Shown here in pieces: positions 40,101 through 49,900 of a DNA stretch of 53,058 nt. The stretch comes from an uncultured Oscillospiraceae bacterium (GTDB lineage: Bacteria; Bacillota; Clostridia; Oscillospirales; Oscillospiraceae). The position numbers and the translations under genes are program-made. The DNA is taken from positions 1 to 53,058 of the forward strand of contig CAKUHB010000017.1 in the NCBI GenBank assembly GCA_934655875.1, in the 5' to 3' direction. Within the stretch, counting starts at the first letter, position 1. Each line of letters starts with the position of its first letter. Under the pieces are notes generated by a model. That model was not told the DNA's origin. It searched no databases and saw nothing but the letters and a program-made list of their open reading frames with translations.

Positions 40101-42871
40101 GCCTGCACGGGGATGGTGATGTCAGGCAGTGTGCAGAGCGGGAAAGCATTGGAGTTGGCAATGTACGGCACGCTGGTGCCCATGGTGGTCAGATCGCCGC
40201 GGTGCGAGCCGACGCTCTTGCCGTTGCCGGAGAACAGGATCGTGCCTGCGGTCAGGGTGTACGGCTTGGAGGTGTCCCAATCGAGCGGGATCTTGACGGT
40301 AATGGCGCGGCTGGCGTCGCCGGCAGCGGCGTCAAATGCAGTGCGGTCCATTGTGGGACGGGTGCCGATCACCGTGAGGGAGTCGGCGGGATCGACGTAG
40401 GAGATGCAGGTATAGAAGCAGTAGAGGTTCGCCATGTAGTTGACGGGGGAATAGACGTCCGTCAGCTGGATCTTTACGGTGTCGCCGGGCTGGATCGGCT
40501 GACCCTCGCTCGTGACATTGGTAAAGGTGACGTTGGCTTCCTTGGCGGTGATGACCTGATAGGTGTCAGCGCCGTCCTTGCTGATCCTGACGATGTTCTT
40601 GCCGGCCGTCAGCGTCAGCGTGACCTTGCCGTCATCGGCAACGGAAACGCCGGTGGTGCCGAAGCTGCCGGAATAGGTCATGGCGGTGGCGGAGAGCGTC
40701 GGGCGCAGGAGCGTCACGGTGCTGCCCTCGGCGGGCGTGAAGGTGTATTTGGCACCGTCAGTGCCCTTGAGGTAGTAGAGAACGTCGGCTTCGGCGTCCA
40801 GCTTATTGCCTGCAAGCTTGTTGGCGCCGGAGTGGATGGTCATGTTGGCTGCGGGGCCGGCGGACGCGTTCGCGCCGACCTCAACGACCACGACGCCGGT
40901 GTTTTCCGGCCAGATGGCGCTGAAGAGCTTGTTGCTGGTCACGTTCCAGCCGGTATCGCCGGTGCGCAGGGCGTCATACGTCACGAGGACGAGGGCGACG
41001 CCGTCGTTCTTCGCGGTGATCTTGCCGGACGCGTCAACGCTCACAACGTCGGAGCCGCTCACGGGGACGACGGTGTAGTGGTAGTCCGGCTCGAGCGGGA
41101 GTTCGCTCTTGCCGCCTGCGGTCGAGCTGTTGGCGAGCTGGAACATCCGCAGCGGATTCAGCTGGGCCGTTGCACCGGAGGTCAGCGCAAGGCTGCCGGT
41201 GTAGTCGACGCCGCCCAGACGGATATCGGCTGCGCCCGTCGTGACCGCACGGGAGATCTGCGCGGGAGAGCCTTGCATGGTCTCGGTCAGGTCGAAGGCC
41301 TTGGCGGAGGTGGAAGCGGTCAGAAGACCGGCGTTGCTCAGAAGGCCGGAGCCGCTGGCGTGGTAGATATATTTGGTTCTGGCGTTCAGGGTGAAGCTGT
41401 AGACGTCTGCGGCTGCGCCGGTGGTATCGACTGTGCCGGTCACGGGCGTCTTGACGCCGTAGGTATAGGAAGCGGAGGGCTTGAACAGCTCGACCTTCGC
41501 GCCCTTGGGCACGGTGAAGCTGGTCACGACGCTCTGCGCGAGCCTGGTGCTCCAGGTAGAGCTGCCCTTGGAAGCGGTGAGCGTCTTGGACTGCTCGGCG
41601 CTGGACTGGTAGCCCTCGGCGGCCTTTGCTGCGCTCGGCGTGATGGTGTACTTATAGCTGCCCGGGGCAAGCATATAGGGATAGGCAACATAGCTGGCGA
41701 ACTTGTAGGCACCGCCGGGCGTCATGACATTGCCGTTTGCGTCCTTCACCTCGGTGGTGAAGTCGTCGGCCGTCCAGCCGGACTGCTGGGCATAGACGTA
41801 GACCCGGTAGAATGCAAAGTTCTGGAAGGAGTCGCTCGTGATTCTGATGGAGCCGCTGCCGAGCGTGCGCGTCGCGCCGCCGTCAGTGTCCTGAATCTCC
41901 CAGGTGTAGTCGCCCATACCGGTGATGTAGGTCGTGACCGCGTAATCACCGGAGAGATCGATCCTGTTGGCTGTCGAGGGATAGCCGCTGGCGTCCTTCA
42001 GGATGAACTTATAATCCGTGCTAGTGATCTTGCCGGTGGTGAAGGTGACCTGCTTGAGGAAGGAGGTCACGGTCACGGGGAGGACGGAGGTGTAGACGGT
42101 GGTGGGCGTCTTGCCGGAGACCGTGTTGGTCACGGCAACGCGGTACCAGAAGTCACCGAGAAGACCCTCCGAAGGCGTGAGCGTATAGGAAGCAGCCGCT
42201 GCATCGGCGATATCAGTAAAGCCCTCGGCTGCGGAGGTGGTGCTGACCTGCCACTGATAGGTGAGCGTGCCCTCGGTCGAGACAGCAGCGACGGAGAGCG
42301 TCTGCGCCGCGCCGTAATAGTCCAGAGAGAGCTTGTCCGTGGACAGATCGGTGGTGATGGTCGGAGCCGGGGAAGCGTCCGCATCGCCGCCGGTGGAGCC
42401 GCCTGCTACGAACTGAAGGAAGTAGGCGGAAGAGCTGTCGCCATACGAAGCCTTCTTGACAAGGGTAAGCGGCTTGTCGCTGGTGCCGTCGATGCGGGTC
42501 TCAATGGTATAGGGAGACGCGCTGCCGACAGCGTCCGTAGTCCAGTAGTCGATGGGGGCAGGCCACTGATCGATCGTGTCCTCGTTGCAGTAGCCGCTGC
42601 CGGAGCTGGAATCGATATGGACGGTGCCGTAGAGCTGTACCTTCTGGGTTCCAGCCGGTACGGTAACCTTGTAGCGGGGAATGTCTTCCCAGGCATACGT
42701 TAAGTAGTCGACGAACTCATATGCAAGAGCTTCGTCACTGCCGACGAGTGTGATCTTCGTGGGCTTGGCGTCTGCGGCCAGAACGCTGACGGACAGAAGG
42801 CCGACCAGCATGACCAGCATCAGCACGAGCGCGAGAAGTCTTGCGCTGCGGGTTTTGATGGTTTTCTGCAT
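37136..42871 (-). CDS. Giant secreted DUF4430/cohesin-like/dockerin protein
   Basis: 1911 aa from ATG 42871, chosen over 20 upstream codons because AGGAG lies 11 nt before it and a signal peptide starts there (MQKTIKTRSARLLALVLM, cut near AXA at 32). After an Ig-like module (about 150-265) come long beta-rich repeats, a Big_3-like domain (about 1000-1077), a cadherin-like domain (about 1083-1173), a DUF4430 transcobalamin-like domain (about 1177-1330; FDYTTGSGWMYCLNNV), a helical FIVAR-like linker, a cohesin-like domain (about 1410-1533; YSAYALTVTYDSGKLTYTG), beta repeats, and a type I dockerin (about 1849-1911; GDVNLTGKIDVNDAQLV, then ADLNGDHKLTTADAAAV). There is no LPXTG or SLH anchor. Expression is set by a cobalamin-type riboswitch. 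I infer extracellular corrinoid binding. Confidence 0.87.
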   Translation of the reverse strand: MQKTIKTRSARLLALVLMLVMLVGLLSVSVLAADAKPTKITLVGSDEALAYEFVDYLTYAWEDIPRYKVTVPAGTQKVQLYGTVHIDSSSGSGYCNEDTIDQWPAPIDYWTTDAVGSASPYTIETRIDGTSDKPLTLVKKASYGDSSSAYFLQFVAGGSTGGDADASPAPTITTDLSTDKLSLDYYGAAQTLSVAAVSTEGTLTYQWQVSTTSAAEGFTDIADAAAASYTLTPSEGLLGDFWYRVAVTNTVSGKTPTTVYTSVLPVTVTSFLKQVTFTTGKITSTDYKFILKDASGYPSTANRIDLSGDYAVTTYITGMGDYTWEIQDTDGGATRTLGSGSIRITSDSFQNFAFYRVYVYAQQSGWTADDFTTEVKDANGNVMTPGGAYKFASYVAYPYMLAPGSYKYTITPSAAKAAEGYQSSAEQSKTLTASKGSSTWSTRLAQSVVTSFTVPKGAKVELFKPSASYTYGVKTPVTGTVDTTGAAADVYSFTLNARTKYIYHASGSGLLSNAGLLTASTSAKAFDLTETMQGSPAQISRAVTTGAADIRLGGVDYTGSLALTSGATAQLNPLRMFQLANSSTAGGKSELPLEPDYHYTVVPVSGSDVVSVDASGKITAKNDGVALVLVTYDALRTGDTGWNVTSNKLFSAIWPENTGVVVVEVGANASAGPAANMTIHSGANKLAGNKLDAEADVLYYLKGTDGAKYTFTPAEGSTVTLLRPTLSATAMTYSGSFGTTGVSVADDGKVTLTLTAGKNIVRISKDGADTYQVITAKEANVTFTNVTSEGQPIQPGDTVKIQLTDVYSPVNYMANLYCFYTCISYVDPADSLTVIGTRPTMDRTAFDAAAGDASRAITVKIPLDWDTSKPYTLTAGTILFSGNGKSVGSHRGDLTTMGTSVPYIANSNAFPLCTLPDITIPVQAAAEVGVTFNVTDDEAAAVSGCKIELYRADTKDSRTLETTDTNSTISLTKGDWTYTVTKDSYLTVSGKLTVSAAATVDVTITRLTGIRVKSLPTKTTYVAGATLDLTGFAVEGVTRSGAVDIDRKLVTVSPMELTTVGQQTITVTYGSLTTTFPVVVNEDIVTIETTLTDGITQKNSRRTFDVIARDGNGEKISVSEVKVTLNGSVVNYNWDDSVKTSYTLKFTQEGENKIVITARNKTVTYTINYIKAEEGEVVGQAVFALEAFTLGEGYIIEPTLVDIHEGENAAQMLSGFLKANGLDLTYTGSLESGFYMSAVIGDKIAEIPTDGGNIPAALLEKLDENGFTVNERSTPNRLGEFDYTTGSGWMYCLNNVFPNVGYADSYLSEGDVVRSQFTLAYGSDMGGGYAVGDSGYKGYFPVADKDDLTYRIAQINAEIEKNANYLEENGLTKAYNDAMDVLENLLSSQADVDAALAALNKTPDPKPEAVYTITSGSGSTVSVGQTANVTYTVMSDTASTYSAYALTVTYDSGKLTYTGINTDATVLDDKAGNLTVIGFGDDRTCGTDNLVLSFTAKAAGTASVTITSAKIDESGNASGADAPAANIAGGLTVIKVNYSVTLSDDFTGADTAEPGEDYIFSAKDPHYDYTFSAKMGDADAAVIDNGDGTYTINNVSGNLTITAAKTPKSYTVTVEGTGKDDVTAAAAATYQTAYSFTLTKDEAYTYDVTVTVDGTAYTPTLNADGKTYTIAGADVTGNIVITVNKTLKPVTTTAITFVGSGSGDVVGGTTQTAENGKDFTFTLNADDAYDYTVTLGGETLTPDADGKYTIAGDKLTGTALTVTVEKTAKQTAEVHVYEYVKLNGKNIYLVTASGSVADGKVMAYDGSAMFWSDKYQAYAYLVISDTELTKTEAAKKVTQASATKTSIAYDGDVNLTGKIDVNDAQLVWNMYNAKYTDFNTVSMRKFLEADLNGDHKLTTADAAAVITKMLG

Positions 42872-43012
42872 GTTTTCATCTCCTGATTTTTTTCTTATCT
42901 CCAGCCGCTTCGGCGGCGAAAAAAGGTTCAATAGTCAGCCGGACGTCGGTTTTTCCGTTAGCCCCGACGCATGACTATGCCGCGGCGAGCCGCGGACTTG
43001 TGCGGCAGCATG

Positions 43013-43057
43013 CACAAAACAAAAAACGTCTGTGCAGCCGGTACGGCTGCACAGACG
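43013..43057 (-). terminator. Riboswitch terminator, leftward gene
   Basis: CGTCTGTGCAGCCG and CGGCTGCACAGACG form a 14-bp stem followed on the minus strand by TTTTTTGTTTTGT. It lies 53 nt after the riboswitch core and 142 nt before the start codon, so it can only act as an attenuator. Confidence 0.92.
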
Positions 43058-43109
43058 CAGATAGCGCGCGATCTGATGCAGAAGCAGTCCCGGTGTAGGC
43101 AGGTGCCGC

Positions 43110-43236
43110 GCAGACGATCCGGCGTATCTGACTTATCCGCTCCGACCTATGCCGGAGGGCTTCACAGTGACCCACTCGCGGGGCTTTGCACCCCATTCCG
43201 CCTGCCCACAGTAAAGCCATGGACAGGATCATCTGC
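43110..43236 (-). promoter_or_regulatory. Cobalamin-type riboswitch, leftward gene
   Basis: The closing helix P1 pairs GCAGATGATCC (43236-43226) with GGATCGTCTGC (43120-43110). Inside are GGGGTGCAAAGCCCC (P3-like loop), GTGGGTCACTGTGAA (B12-box-like, compare CCGCCACTGTGA), a variable hairpin CTCCGGC/GTCGGAG at 43140-43157, and AAGTCAGATACGCC, the counterpart of the AAGCCAGGAGACC box. Order and spacing match the AdoCbl riboswitch family. The variable hairpin and P1 differ from the partner copy by pairing-preserving changes. Confidence 0.88.
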
Positions 43237-43245
43237 CGATATTTT

Positions 43246-43274
43246 ATTTTATCGATACTAAAATATCATATCAA
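43246..43274 (-). promoter_or_regulatory. Promoter of the leftward riboswitch transcript
   Basis: TTGATA and TAAAAT with a 17-nt spacer; transcription would begin only a few bases before P1 of the riboswitch. Confidence 0.8.
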
Positions 43275-43314
43275 GAATGGGTTTTCAAGTCGGATGGGAG
43301 AAAAATGTGGGGAG

Positions 43315-43490
43315 GAAGAGGGGAAAATGCGCCGGATGAGGGATGCGCGCACGATCGATACTGCAAAGCAGAAATCCGTTGCATCCAGTCCCGCATCAGT
43401 CTGCGCTTCGCGCCACCTGTCCCTACCCCCTTTGTCCCTTCGGGACATTTCCCCGTGACAGGGGGAAGGCTTTGGAACCGCCGTTCATCT
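43315..43490. other. Spacer between the two divergent regulatory arms
   Basis: 176 nt, no gene seen. It contains a family-like intergenic block with a TGTCCC-TTC-GGGACA hairpin (about 43432-43446) and a following CCCCGTGACAGGGGG stem. A GC-rich left half (43328-43420) shows no motif I can name. Confidence 0.5.
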
Positions 43491-43530
43491 TTCCCCATAT
43501 TTTTCTCCGGTTCGACTTGCAAAGGCATGA

Positions 43531-43573
43531 TTTATATGATATTTTAATATCGGTAAAAAGCCATAAATATAAT
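43531..43573 (+). promoter_or_regulatory. Promoter of the rightward riboswitch transcript
   Basis: TTTATA and TAAAAA with a 17-nt spacer align with the leftward promoter. A perfect TATAAT at 43568-43573, just before P1, is an alternative -10 with a poor -35. Confidence 0.65.
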
Positions 43574-43577
43574 ATCG

Positions 43578-43702
43578 GCAGACGGTTCCGTCCGCGCGCT
43601 GCGCGGACAGGCGGAATGGGGTGCAAAGCCCCGCGAGTGGGTCACTGTGAAATCCTCTGAACTGGTTCAGAGCGGATAAGTCAGATACGCCGGATCGTCT
43701 GC
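43578..43702 (+). promoter_or_regulatory. Cobalamin-type riboswitch, rightward gene
   Basis: P1 pairs GCAGACGGTTC (43578-43588) with GGATCGTCTGC (43692-43702), using G-U wobbles where the other copy has Watson-Crick pairs. The inner boxes GGGGTGCAAAGCCCC, GTGGGTCACTGTGAA and AAGTCAGATACGCC are identical to the leftward copy. The variable hairpin is CTCTGAAC/GTTCAGAG (43655-43672), different in sequence but equally paired. Confidence 0.88.
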
Positions 43703-43754
43703 GCGGCACCTGCCTACACCGGGACTGCTTCTGCATCAGATCGCGCGCTATCTG

Positions 43755-43797
43755 CGTCTGTGCAGCCGTACCGGCTGCACAGACGTTTTTTGTTTTG
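43755..43797 (+). terminator. Riboswitch terminator, rightward gene
   Basis: Same 14-bp CGTCTGTGCAGCCG / CGGCTGCACAGACG stem and TTTTTTGTTTTGT tail as the leftward copy, 142 nt before the ATG. Confidence 0.92.
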
Positions 43798-43939
43798 TGC
43801 ATGCTGCCGCACAAGTCCGCGGCTCGCCGCGGCATAGCCATGCGTCGGGGCTAACGGAAAAACCGACGTCCGGCTGGCTATTCACTCTTTTTTTGCCGCA
43901 CGCGCGGCTTCAGATAAGAAAAAAACAGGAGATGAAAAC
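43798..43939 (+). promoter_or_regulatory. Structured leader after the terminator, rightward gene
   Basis: 142 nt conserved in both arms. It has a CCGCGG-CTCG-CCGCGG hairpin (43817-43832) and a GCGTCGG / CCGACG pairing around the GGGGCTAACGGAAAAA segment. CAGGAGATGAAAAC ends it. Conservation beyond the riboswitch hints at a second control layer or mRNA stabilisation. Confidence 0.55.
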
Positions 43940-46900
43940 ATGCACAATTGGAAAGCAAAAAAACTTCTGGCGCTGCTTCTGTCCATCGTCATGGTGCTGG
44001 GGCTTCTGCCCATGAGCGCTCTGGCGGCTGACACAACAGAGACTGCGGATGCCCCCATCACTGTAACAGCCGGTGGGAAGGCCTGCGCGCTGGAAAAACT
44101 CGAAAATGAAGCCTATACGATCTATCGTGCCGTGTTCTATCCGGAACAGGACATTACGATTGCTCCGGCTGGCAGCACGGGTACGGTATCGCTGTTTGGC
44201 CCGAGCGGCAGTATGCCGATCTATGATGCAGACAACAACCCCATGGTGAACCTGTCGTCTGCCACGCTGCCCGCTGCGATGATCACATCGAATGCACTGC
44301 CCAGTGATCAGATCACCGCGCTGCCCGGCTACAAGGAGTTGCCTGGCGGGTATATTGCCTACTCCTACATCATTGTCTCAGTAAACGACGGTGCTCCGTT
44401 CGCCCTCCACCTCGCCGTTGTCGAGCAGCCCGCTGACGTCGCCGTCACCTCCGTGACGCTGAGCAGCACCGAGTTGACCCTCACCGTCGGCGAGACCGCC
44501 ACCCTGACCGCGACCGTCGGCCCCGAAGACGCGACCGACAAGACCGTTACCTGGTCTGTCGACGGCGACGCAGTCACCGTTGACGACGGTAAAGTCACCG
44601 CCGTCAAGGCCGGTGAAGCCACCATCACTGCGGCCTGCGGCGGCAAGAGCGCGTCCTGCAAGGTCACAGTCAGTGCCCCCAAGGTCACCTCCATCAAGAT
44701 CACCCACGCCCCCACCAAGACGGTCTACACCGCAGGCGAGAGCTTCGACAAGACCGGCATGACCGTCGCCGCCGTCTATGACGACGACACCACGGCTCCC
44801 GTCACCGACTTCACCGTCGAGGGCGGCGAAAGCCTGACTACCGATGTCACCAAGGTCACTGTCAAGTCCGGCAGCTGCTCGGCGGAACAGCCCATCACTG
44901 TGCTGCCCGCGTCCAGCGCCTATGAGCTTCGCGTTCTGACCTTCGAAGACGCCGATTACAAGGGCGGCACCAACTTCGCCGGCGGCAATGACTGGACGTC
45001 CCTCATCGACGACCCGCAGTACGGCGGCAAGCTGCTTTATGGCGAAGGTGGCACCGGCGTTAACAGTCTCGAAGACGCCTACACGTGGGCGGACGCCAAC
45101 AACACCTGGCTGACCAGCACGCTGTGCTACGGCTATAACGTTTACTGCTACTGGAGCGGCGGCCATGCCGTGTCCAACTACGCCTCCGGCGATATTGCAG
45201 CCTTCGGCGGCCATGACGCACAGCTGACCGTCTATAAAAAGGATGTCTCCGGCCTGACCCGCACCGGCGGCGGCCACAACGGCTCGGATAACTTCGCTGT
45301 GCACTATGGCTATATGGACGGCTCCCAGTACAATATGACCGAGGTTCTGCCGTCTATCAGCTTCGCCGACGGAGAAGCCCGCGTCATCGACTCCATGTAC
45401 GTCACCACTACTACCTACCTCCTCAACTGCTGCATCAACGGCAACGATCTGACCGCCAACATCGGCGAAAACGACTGGGTCAAGCTGGTCGCCACCGGCT
45501 ATGACGCAAACGGCGAAAAGACCGGCGAAACCGAACTCTACCTCGTCAATGGCCCGAAGAATATCGTCATGGACTGGACAAAGTGGGATCTTTCCGGCCT
45601 TGGCAAGGTGCAGAAGGTCGAGTTCAACGTCACCGGCTCCAGCGACAACGGCGCTGGCTTCTCCCAGCCCGCCTATTTCGCCTACGACGACGTGATCGTC
45701 CGCTTTGAAAAGCCCGTTCCCGCGACCTCTGTCACGCTCGACCAGTCCGAGCTGTCCCTGACCGAGGGCGAAACTGCCAAGCTGACGGCCACCGTCCTCC
45801 CGGCTGAGACTACCGACACCCTGATCTGGTCGACCTCCAACGACAAGGCCGCGACCGTCAAGGATGGCACTGTGACCGCCGTTGGCGAAGGCACCGCCAC
45901 CATCACCGCTACCTGCGGCAGCTTCAAGGCCGAATGCACCGTCACGGTCACGGCCGCGGCGCTCTCCGTCAAGGTCAATGGGACGGCCTGCCCCGCTGAC
46001 AATATTGGCGATTCGGACGATCCCACGACACAGATCTATCATGCGCTCGCCCCCTATGGCAGCGACGTCACCATCGAGATCAAGGACGCGACCTTCCTGA
46101 TGGTAACGGACAAAGATAGCAACTACATCAACGAGGCGGGCGCGAACCCCTTCACTCTGACCGCTGCGCAGCTGGAGTCTCTGGTCGATCCTGCTCCGGA
46201 TACGACGCGGTTTACCCCGAAGCCCGCCAGCAAGATCGTACCCATGACGATCATGGATGTAAATACAAGCACGAACTATTACCTGTACCTGGAGCTGACG
46301 CGCGAAGCCGTCCCGGCGACCAGCGTGACGCTGGACAAGACGGAGCTTACGCTGAAGCCCACGGAAAAGACTGCCCTGACCGCGACTGTCGCGCCGGAAA
46401 ACACGACGGATACGATCGTCTGGACGTCCTCGAATGAGACCGTTGCCACGGTCAAGAACGGCACTGTCACCGCGAAGACGACCGGTACGGCCACCATCAC
46501 CGCGACCTGCGGCAGCGTCAAGGCCGAGTGTGCCGTTACGGTCACCGCTCCGGTCGAAGCTGCCAGTGTAACGCTGAGCAGCAGCACGCTCGCACTCTTC
46601 ACCGGCGATACCGCAGTGCTGACCGCAGTGGTCGAGCCGGAGGATACCACCGACAAGACCGTGATCTGGACTTCTTCCAAGCCTGAGGTCGCATCGGTCG
46701 CAAACGGTAAGATCACCGCGCTGACTGCCGGTGAGACGGTCATCACTGCCGCCTGCGGCAGCGCGAAGGCCGAATGCACGGTCACTGTCACCGACGCCGC
46801 ACAGCCGGAGCTGAAGGACGGCGTTTATCAGATCGCCAACGCGTCCAATCTCGTCTGGTTCGCCAAGCAGGTCAACGGCGGCAACAGCGCAATCAACGGC

Positions 46901-49900
46901 GTGCTGACTGCGGATATCGACCTGAACGGTCTCAACTGGACGCCGATCGGCACGTCCTCCAAGAAGTTTGCCGGCTCCTTCGACGGCGCCGGTCACACCA
47001 TCAAGAACCTCGCCATCGACTATGCCACGGCCAAACCGGGCGAATCCCTCTACCTCGGTCTGTTCGGCAATGTCCTCGGCACAAGCGATGCACACGCTGT
47101 GATCAAGGATCTGACCGTCGAGGGCAGCGTCTCTGCGGCGAGCAGCTATTCCGTTTACAGCGGCAATGTGGGCGGCGTCATTGGCAGAGGACAGTATCTG
47201 GATCTCTCCGGCGTGATCGCACGCGTCAACGTATCCGCGGACGAAAAGGTCGGCAATGCCTGCGGCGTCGGCGGTCTGGCCGCAGTGCTGATTGATTCTG
47301 CTGTGACCAACTGCGGCAATGAAGGCAGCGTGACTGGCGTCAAGAACATCGGCGGCCTTTGCTATGAGCTGTACGGCGGCTCGATGACCGGCTGCTACAA
47401 CACCGGCAGCGTCACCGCGACCGGCACCTATGTCGGCGGCGTCATGGGCTATGCCAAGAGCGCTTCCGTCACAAACATCTATAATACCGGCGCGGTATCC
47501 ACCACGAGAAACCAGATCGGCGGTCTGATCGGCGTCATGGAGAAATCCACGCTGACCAACGCCTATACGACCGGCAATATCACCGTCTCCGAGACCGGCG
47601 GCAACGCGGTCGGCGCGGCTGTCGGCTGGGCAGATACGCTTTCCAACGTCTTCTATCTCGAAGGCACCGCTGCGACCGGCGTCGGCAGAGACGGCACCGC
47701 GGAGGTCAAGACAGCGGCCGAGCTGAAGGGCCTTGCCGCTGCGCTTGGCGAGGGCTTCAAGAACGACGCGGGCAATGTCAATGATGGCTACCCCGTCCTC
47801 GTCTGGCAGGTCTCCAACGCACCGGATCCCGTCATCACTGGTATCAAGATCACCAACGCGCCCACGAAGACCGTGTATGAAGCGGGCGAAAGCTTCGATG
47901 CGGCCGGCATGACCGTTGCCGCGGTCTATGACGACGATTCCGAAATCGAGATCACCGATTACACTGTCGTGGGCGGCGAAAACCTGACTGTCGGCACCAC
48001 AAAGGTCACCGTGCAGTACACCGTCGACGGCAAGACCTTCTCCGCCGAGCAGGCCATCACGGTCAACGCTGCGGAGACCGAAATGAAGATCTACACCGCG
48101 GACGACCTCGTGTCCTTCGCCAATAAGGTCAAAGCAGGCAAGACCTCCCTCAAGGGTATCCTCATGGCCAACATCGACATGACTGAGGTCACCGACTTCG
48201 TCGGCGTCGGCACATATGAGCAGCCCTACGCGGGCGAACTTGATGGCGGCAGCTTCTCTGTTACCGTTGATATTCATGCTGGCGGCACTGTTGCTACCCA
48301 CAACAGCGTCGGCATCATCGCCTATGCCGGTGACGGCGCATACATCCACGACGTCACCCTCAAGGGCATCATCGGTGCGTACAATGGCGGCGGCGTTGTC
48401 GGCGGTACCGTCTCCGGTGAGACAAAGATCGCGAACTGCGTCAACTACGCTGTCATTAACGGTTCCAGCCCCAACGGCGGCATCCTCGGCGAAGCCAAGG
48501 CCAAGGTCACGATTCTGGACTGCGTCAACTACGGCGAGATCGGCTCCGTTGACAAGACCGGCATGACGTCCTATGGCGGCTGCAACGGCGGTATTGTCGG
48601 CCGTCTGGCCGCAGATGGCTGCGTCATTGAAAACTGCGCGAACCACGGCGAACTGGTCGATCCGTCCGGCAACAGAGGCAATTACGCCAACGTCGCTGGT
48701 ATCGTCGGCGAAGTGGCCGGTTCGAATTGCGTCATCCGCGCCTGCTACAACGACGCGAAGGTCTCTGCGCAGAAGAACGTCGGCGGTATTGCTGGCACGA
48801 CCGGCTACGGCATCAGCGGCCTGACCATTGAAAGCTGCTACAATGCCGGTGAGGTCTATGCTTCGTCCGTCAGCAGCAACCAGCGCGGCGTTGCCGGTAT
48901 CCTTGCCAGCGCGGACGGCGCGACGAACGTCAAGCTCACGGATGTCTATAACGTCGGTAAGATCACCGTTGCATCCAGCACGGCCAATTACTCCGGCGTT
49001 GGCGGTATCGTCGGCTACGTCAACAAGCCCTTTACTCTTGAAAACGCCTACAACGCAGGCACGATCGCTGTCACCGGCACGGCTCCGCACGGCAGCGTTC
49101 TGGGCTATGTTCTGAGCGGCACCAGCTGCACGGTCACGAACTGCTACTGGCTGACCGGTACTGATGAGAAGATGTACAGCGGCACGTCCGCGACCGTTGC
49201 CAACACCGATATCGAAGCTTCTACCGCCGACGAGCTGAAGGAGCTCTATACGGCCCTTGGCAACGGCTTCAAGAAGGACGCTGGCAAGGTCAACAGCGGC
49301 TATCCGGTTCTTGACTGGCAGGAATCTGTCGGCGAACCCGAGACCGTCTCCATCAAGATCACGCACGCGCCCTATAAGACGAACTACACCGCAGGCGAGA
49401 GCTTCGACAAGACCGGCATGACCGTCGCCGCCGTCTATGACAACGGCACGACGAAGTCCGTTGACGACTTCACCGTCGAAAACGGCGAAAGCCTGACCGC
49501 TGGCACCGCAAGCGTCACGGTCAAGTCCGGCGCGTTCACCGCGGCGCAGCCTATCACCGTCTTCGCCGCGTCCGACGAGTATGAGATCCGCGTCCTCACC
49601 TTCGAAGACGCCGATTACAAGGGCGGCGTGAACTTCGCCGGCGGCAACAACTGGTCGTCCCTCATCGACGATCCGCAATACGGCGGTTCGATGCTCTACC
49701 CGAACGGCTCCGGCACAACGGACGAGTCCGAAGCCTACACCTGGACCGATACGAACAACACCTGGCTGTATCACATGCTCCCGAAGAGCTGGGATAACTA
49801 CTGCTACTGGGGCGGCGGCCACGCGGTCTCCCACTATGTTACCAGCGACTTCGTGACCTATGGTGATTTCAACCATCAGCTGACCGTCTATAACAAGGAC

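Larger units (their letters stand above)
42872..43314 (-). repeat. Left arm of the inverted regulatory duplication
   Basis: Read on the minus strand, this arm aligns with 43491-43939 from an upstream AGTCG...GGAGAAAAAT block through promoter, riboswitch, terminator, leader hairpins and the CAGGAGATGAAAAC ribosome binding site. The riboswitch-terminator-leader part is nearly identical; the ends drift. Confidence 0.9.
43491..43939 (+). repeat. Right arm of the inverted regulatory duplication
   Basis: Inverted counterpart of 42872-43314, ending in the same AACAGGAGATGAAAAC-ATG context. The arms and the 176-nt spacer account for the whole gap of about 1.07 kb. Confidence 0.9.

Noticed and set aside
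37130..42703. 1857-codon open frame antisense to the leftward giant gene
   Set aside because: It is codon-aligned with the real gene, has low-complexity Gly/Asp/Val composition, no signal peptide and no ribosome binding site. It results from avoidance of TTA, CTA and TCA codons in a GC-rich gene.
42872..43939. Inverted arms as terminal repeats of a transposon
   Set aside because: Nothing resembling a transposase lies between them, the arms contain complete gene-control regions that match function with the flanking genes, and the spacer is only 176 nt.
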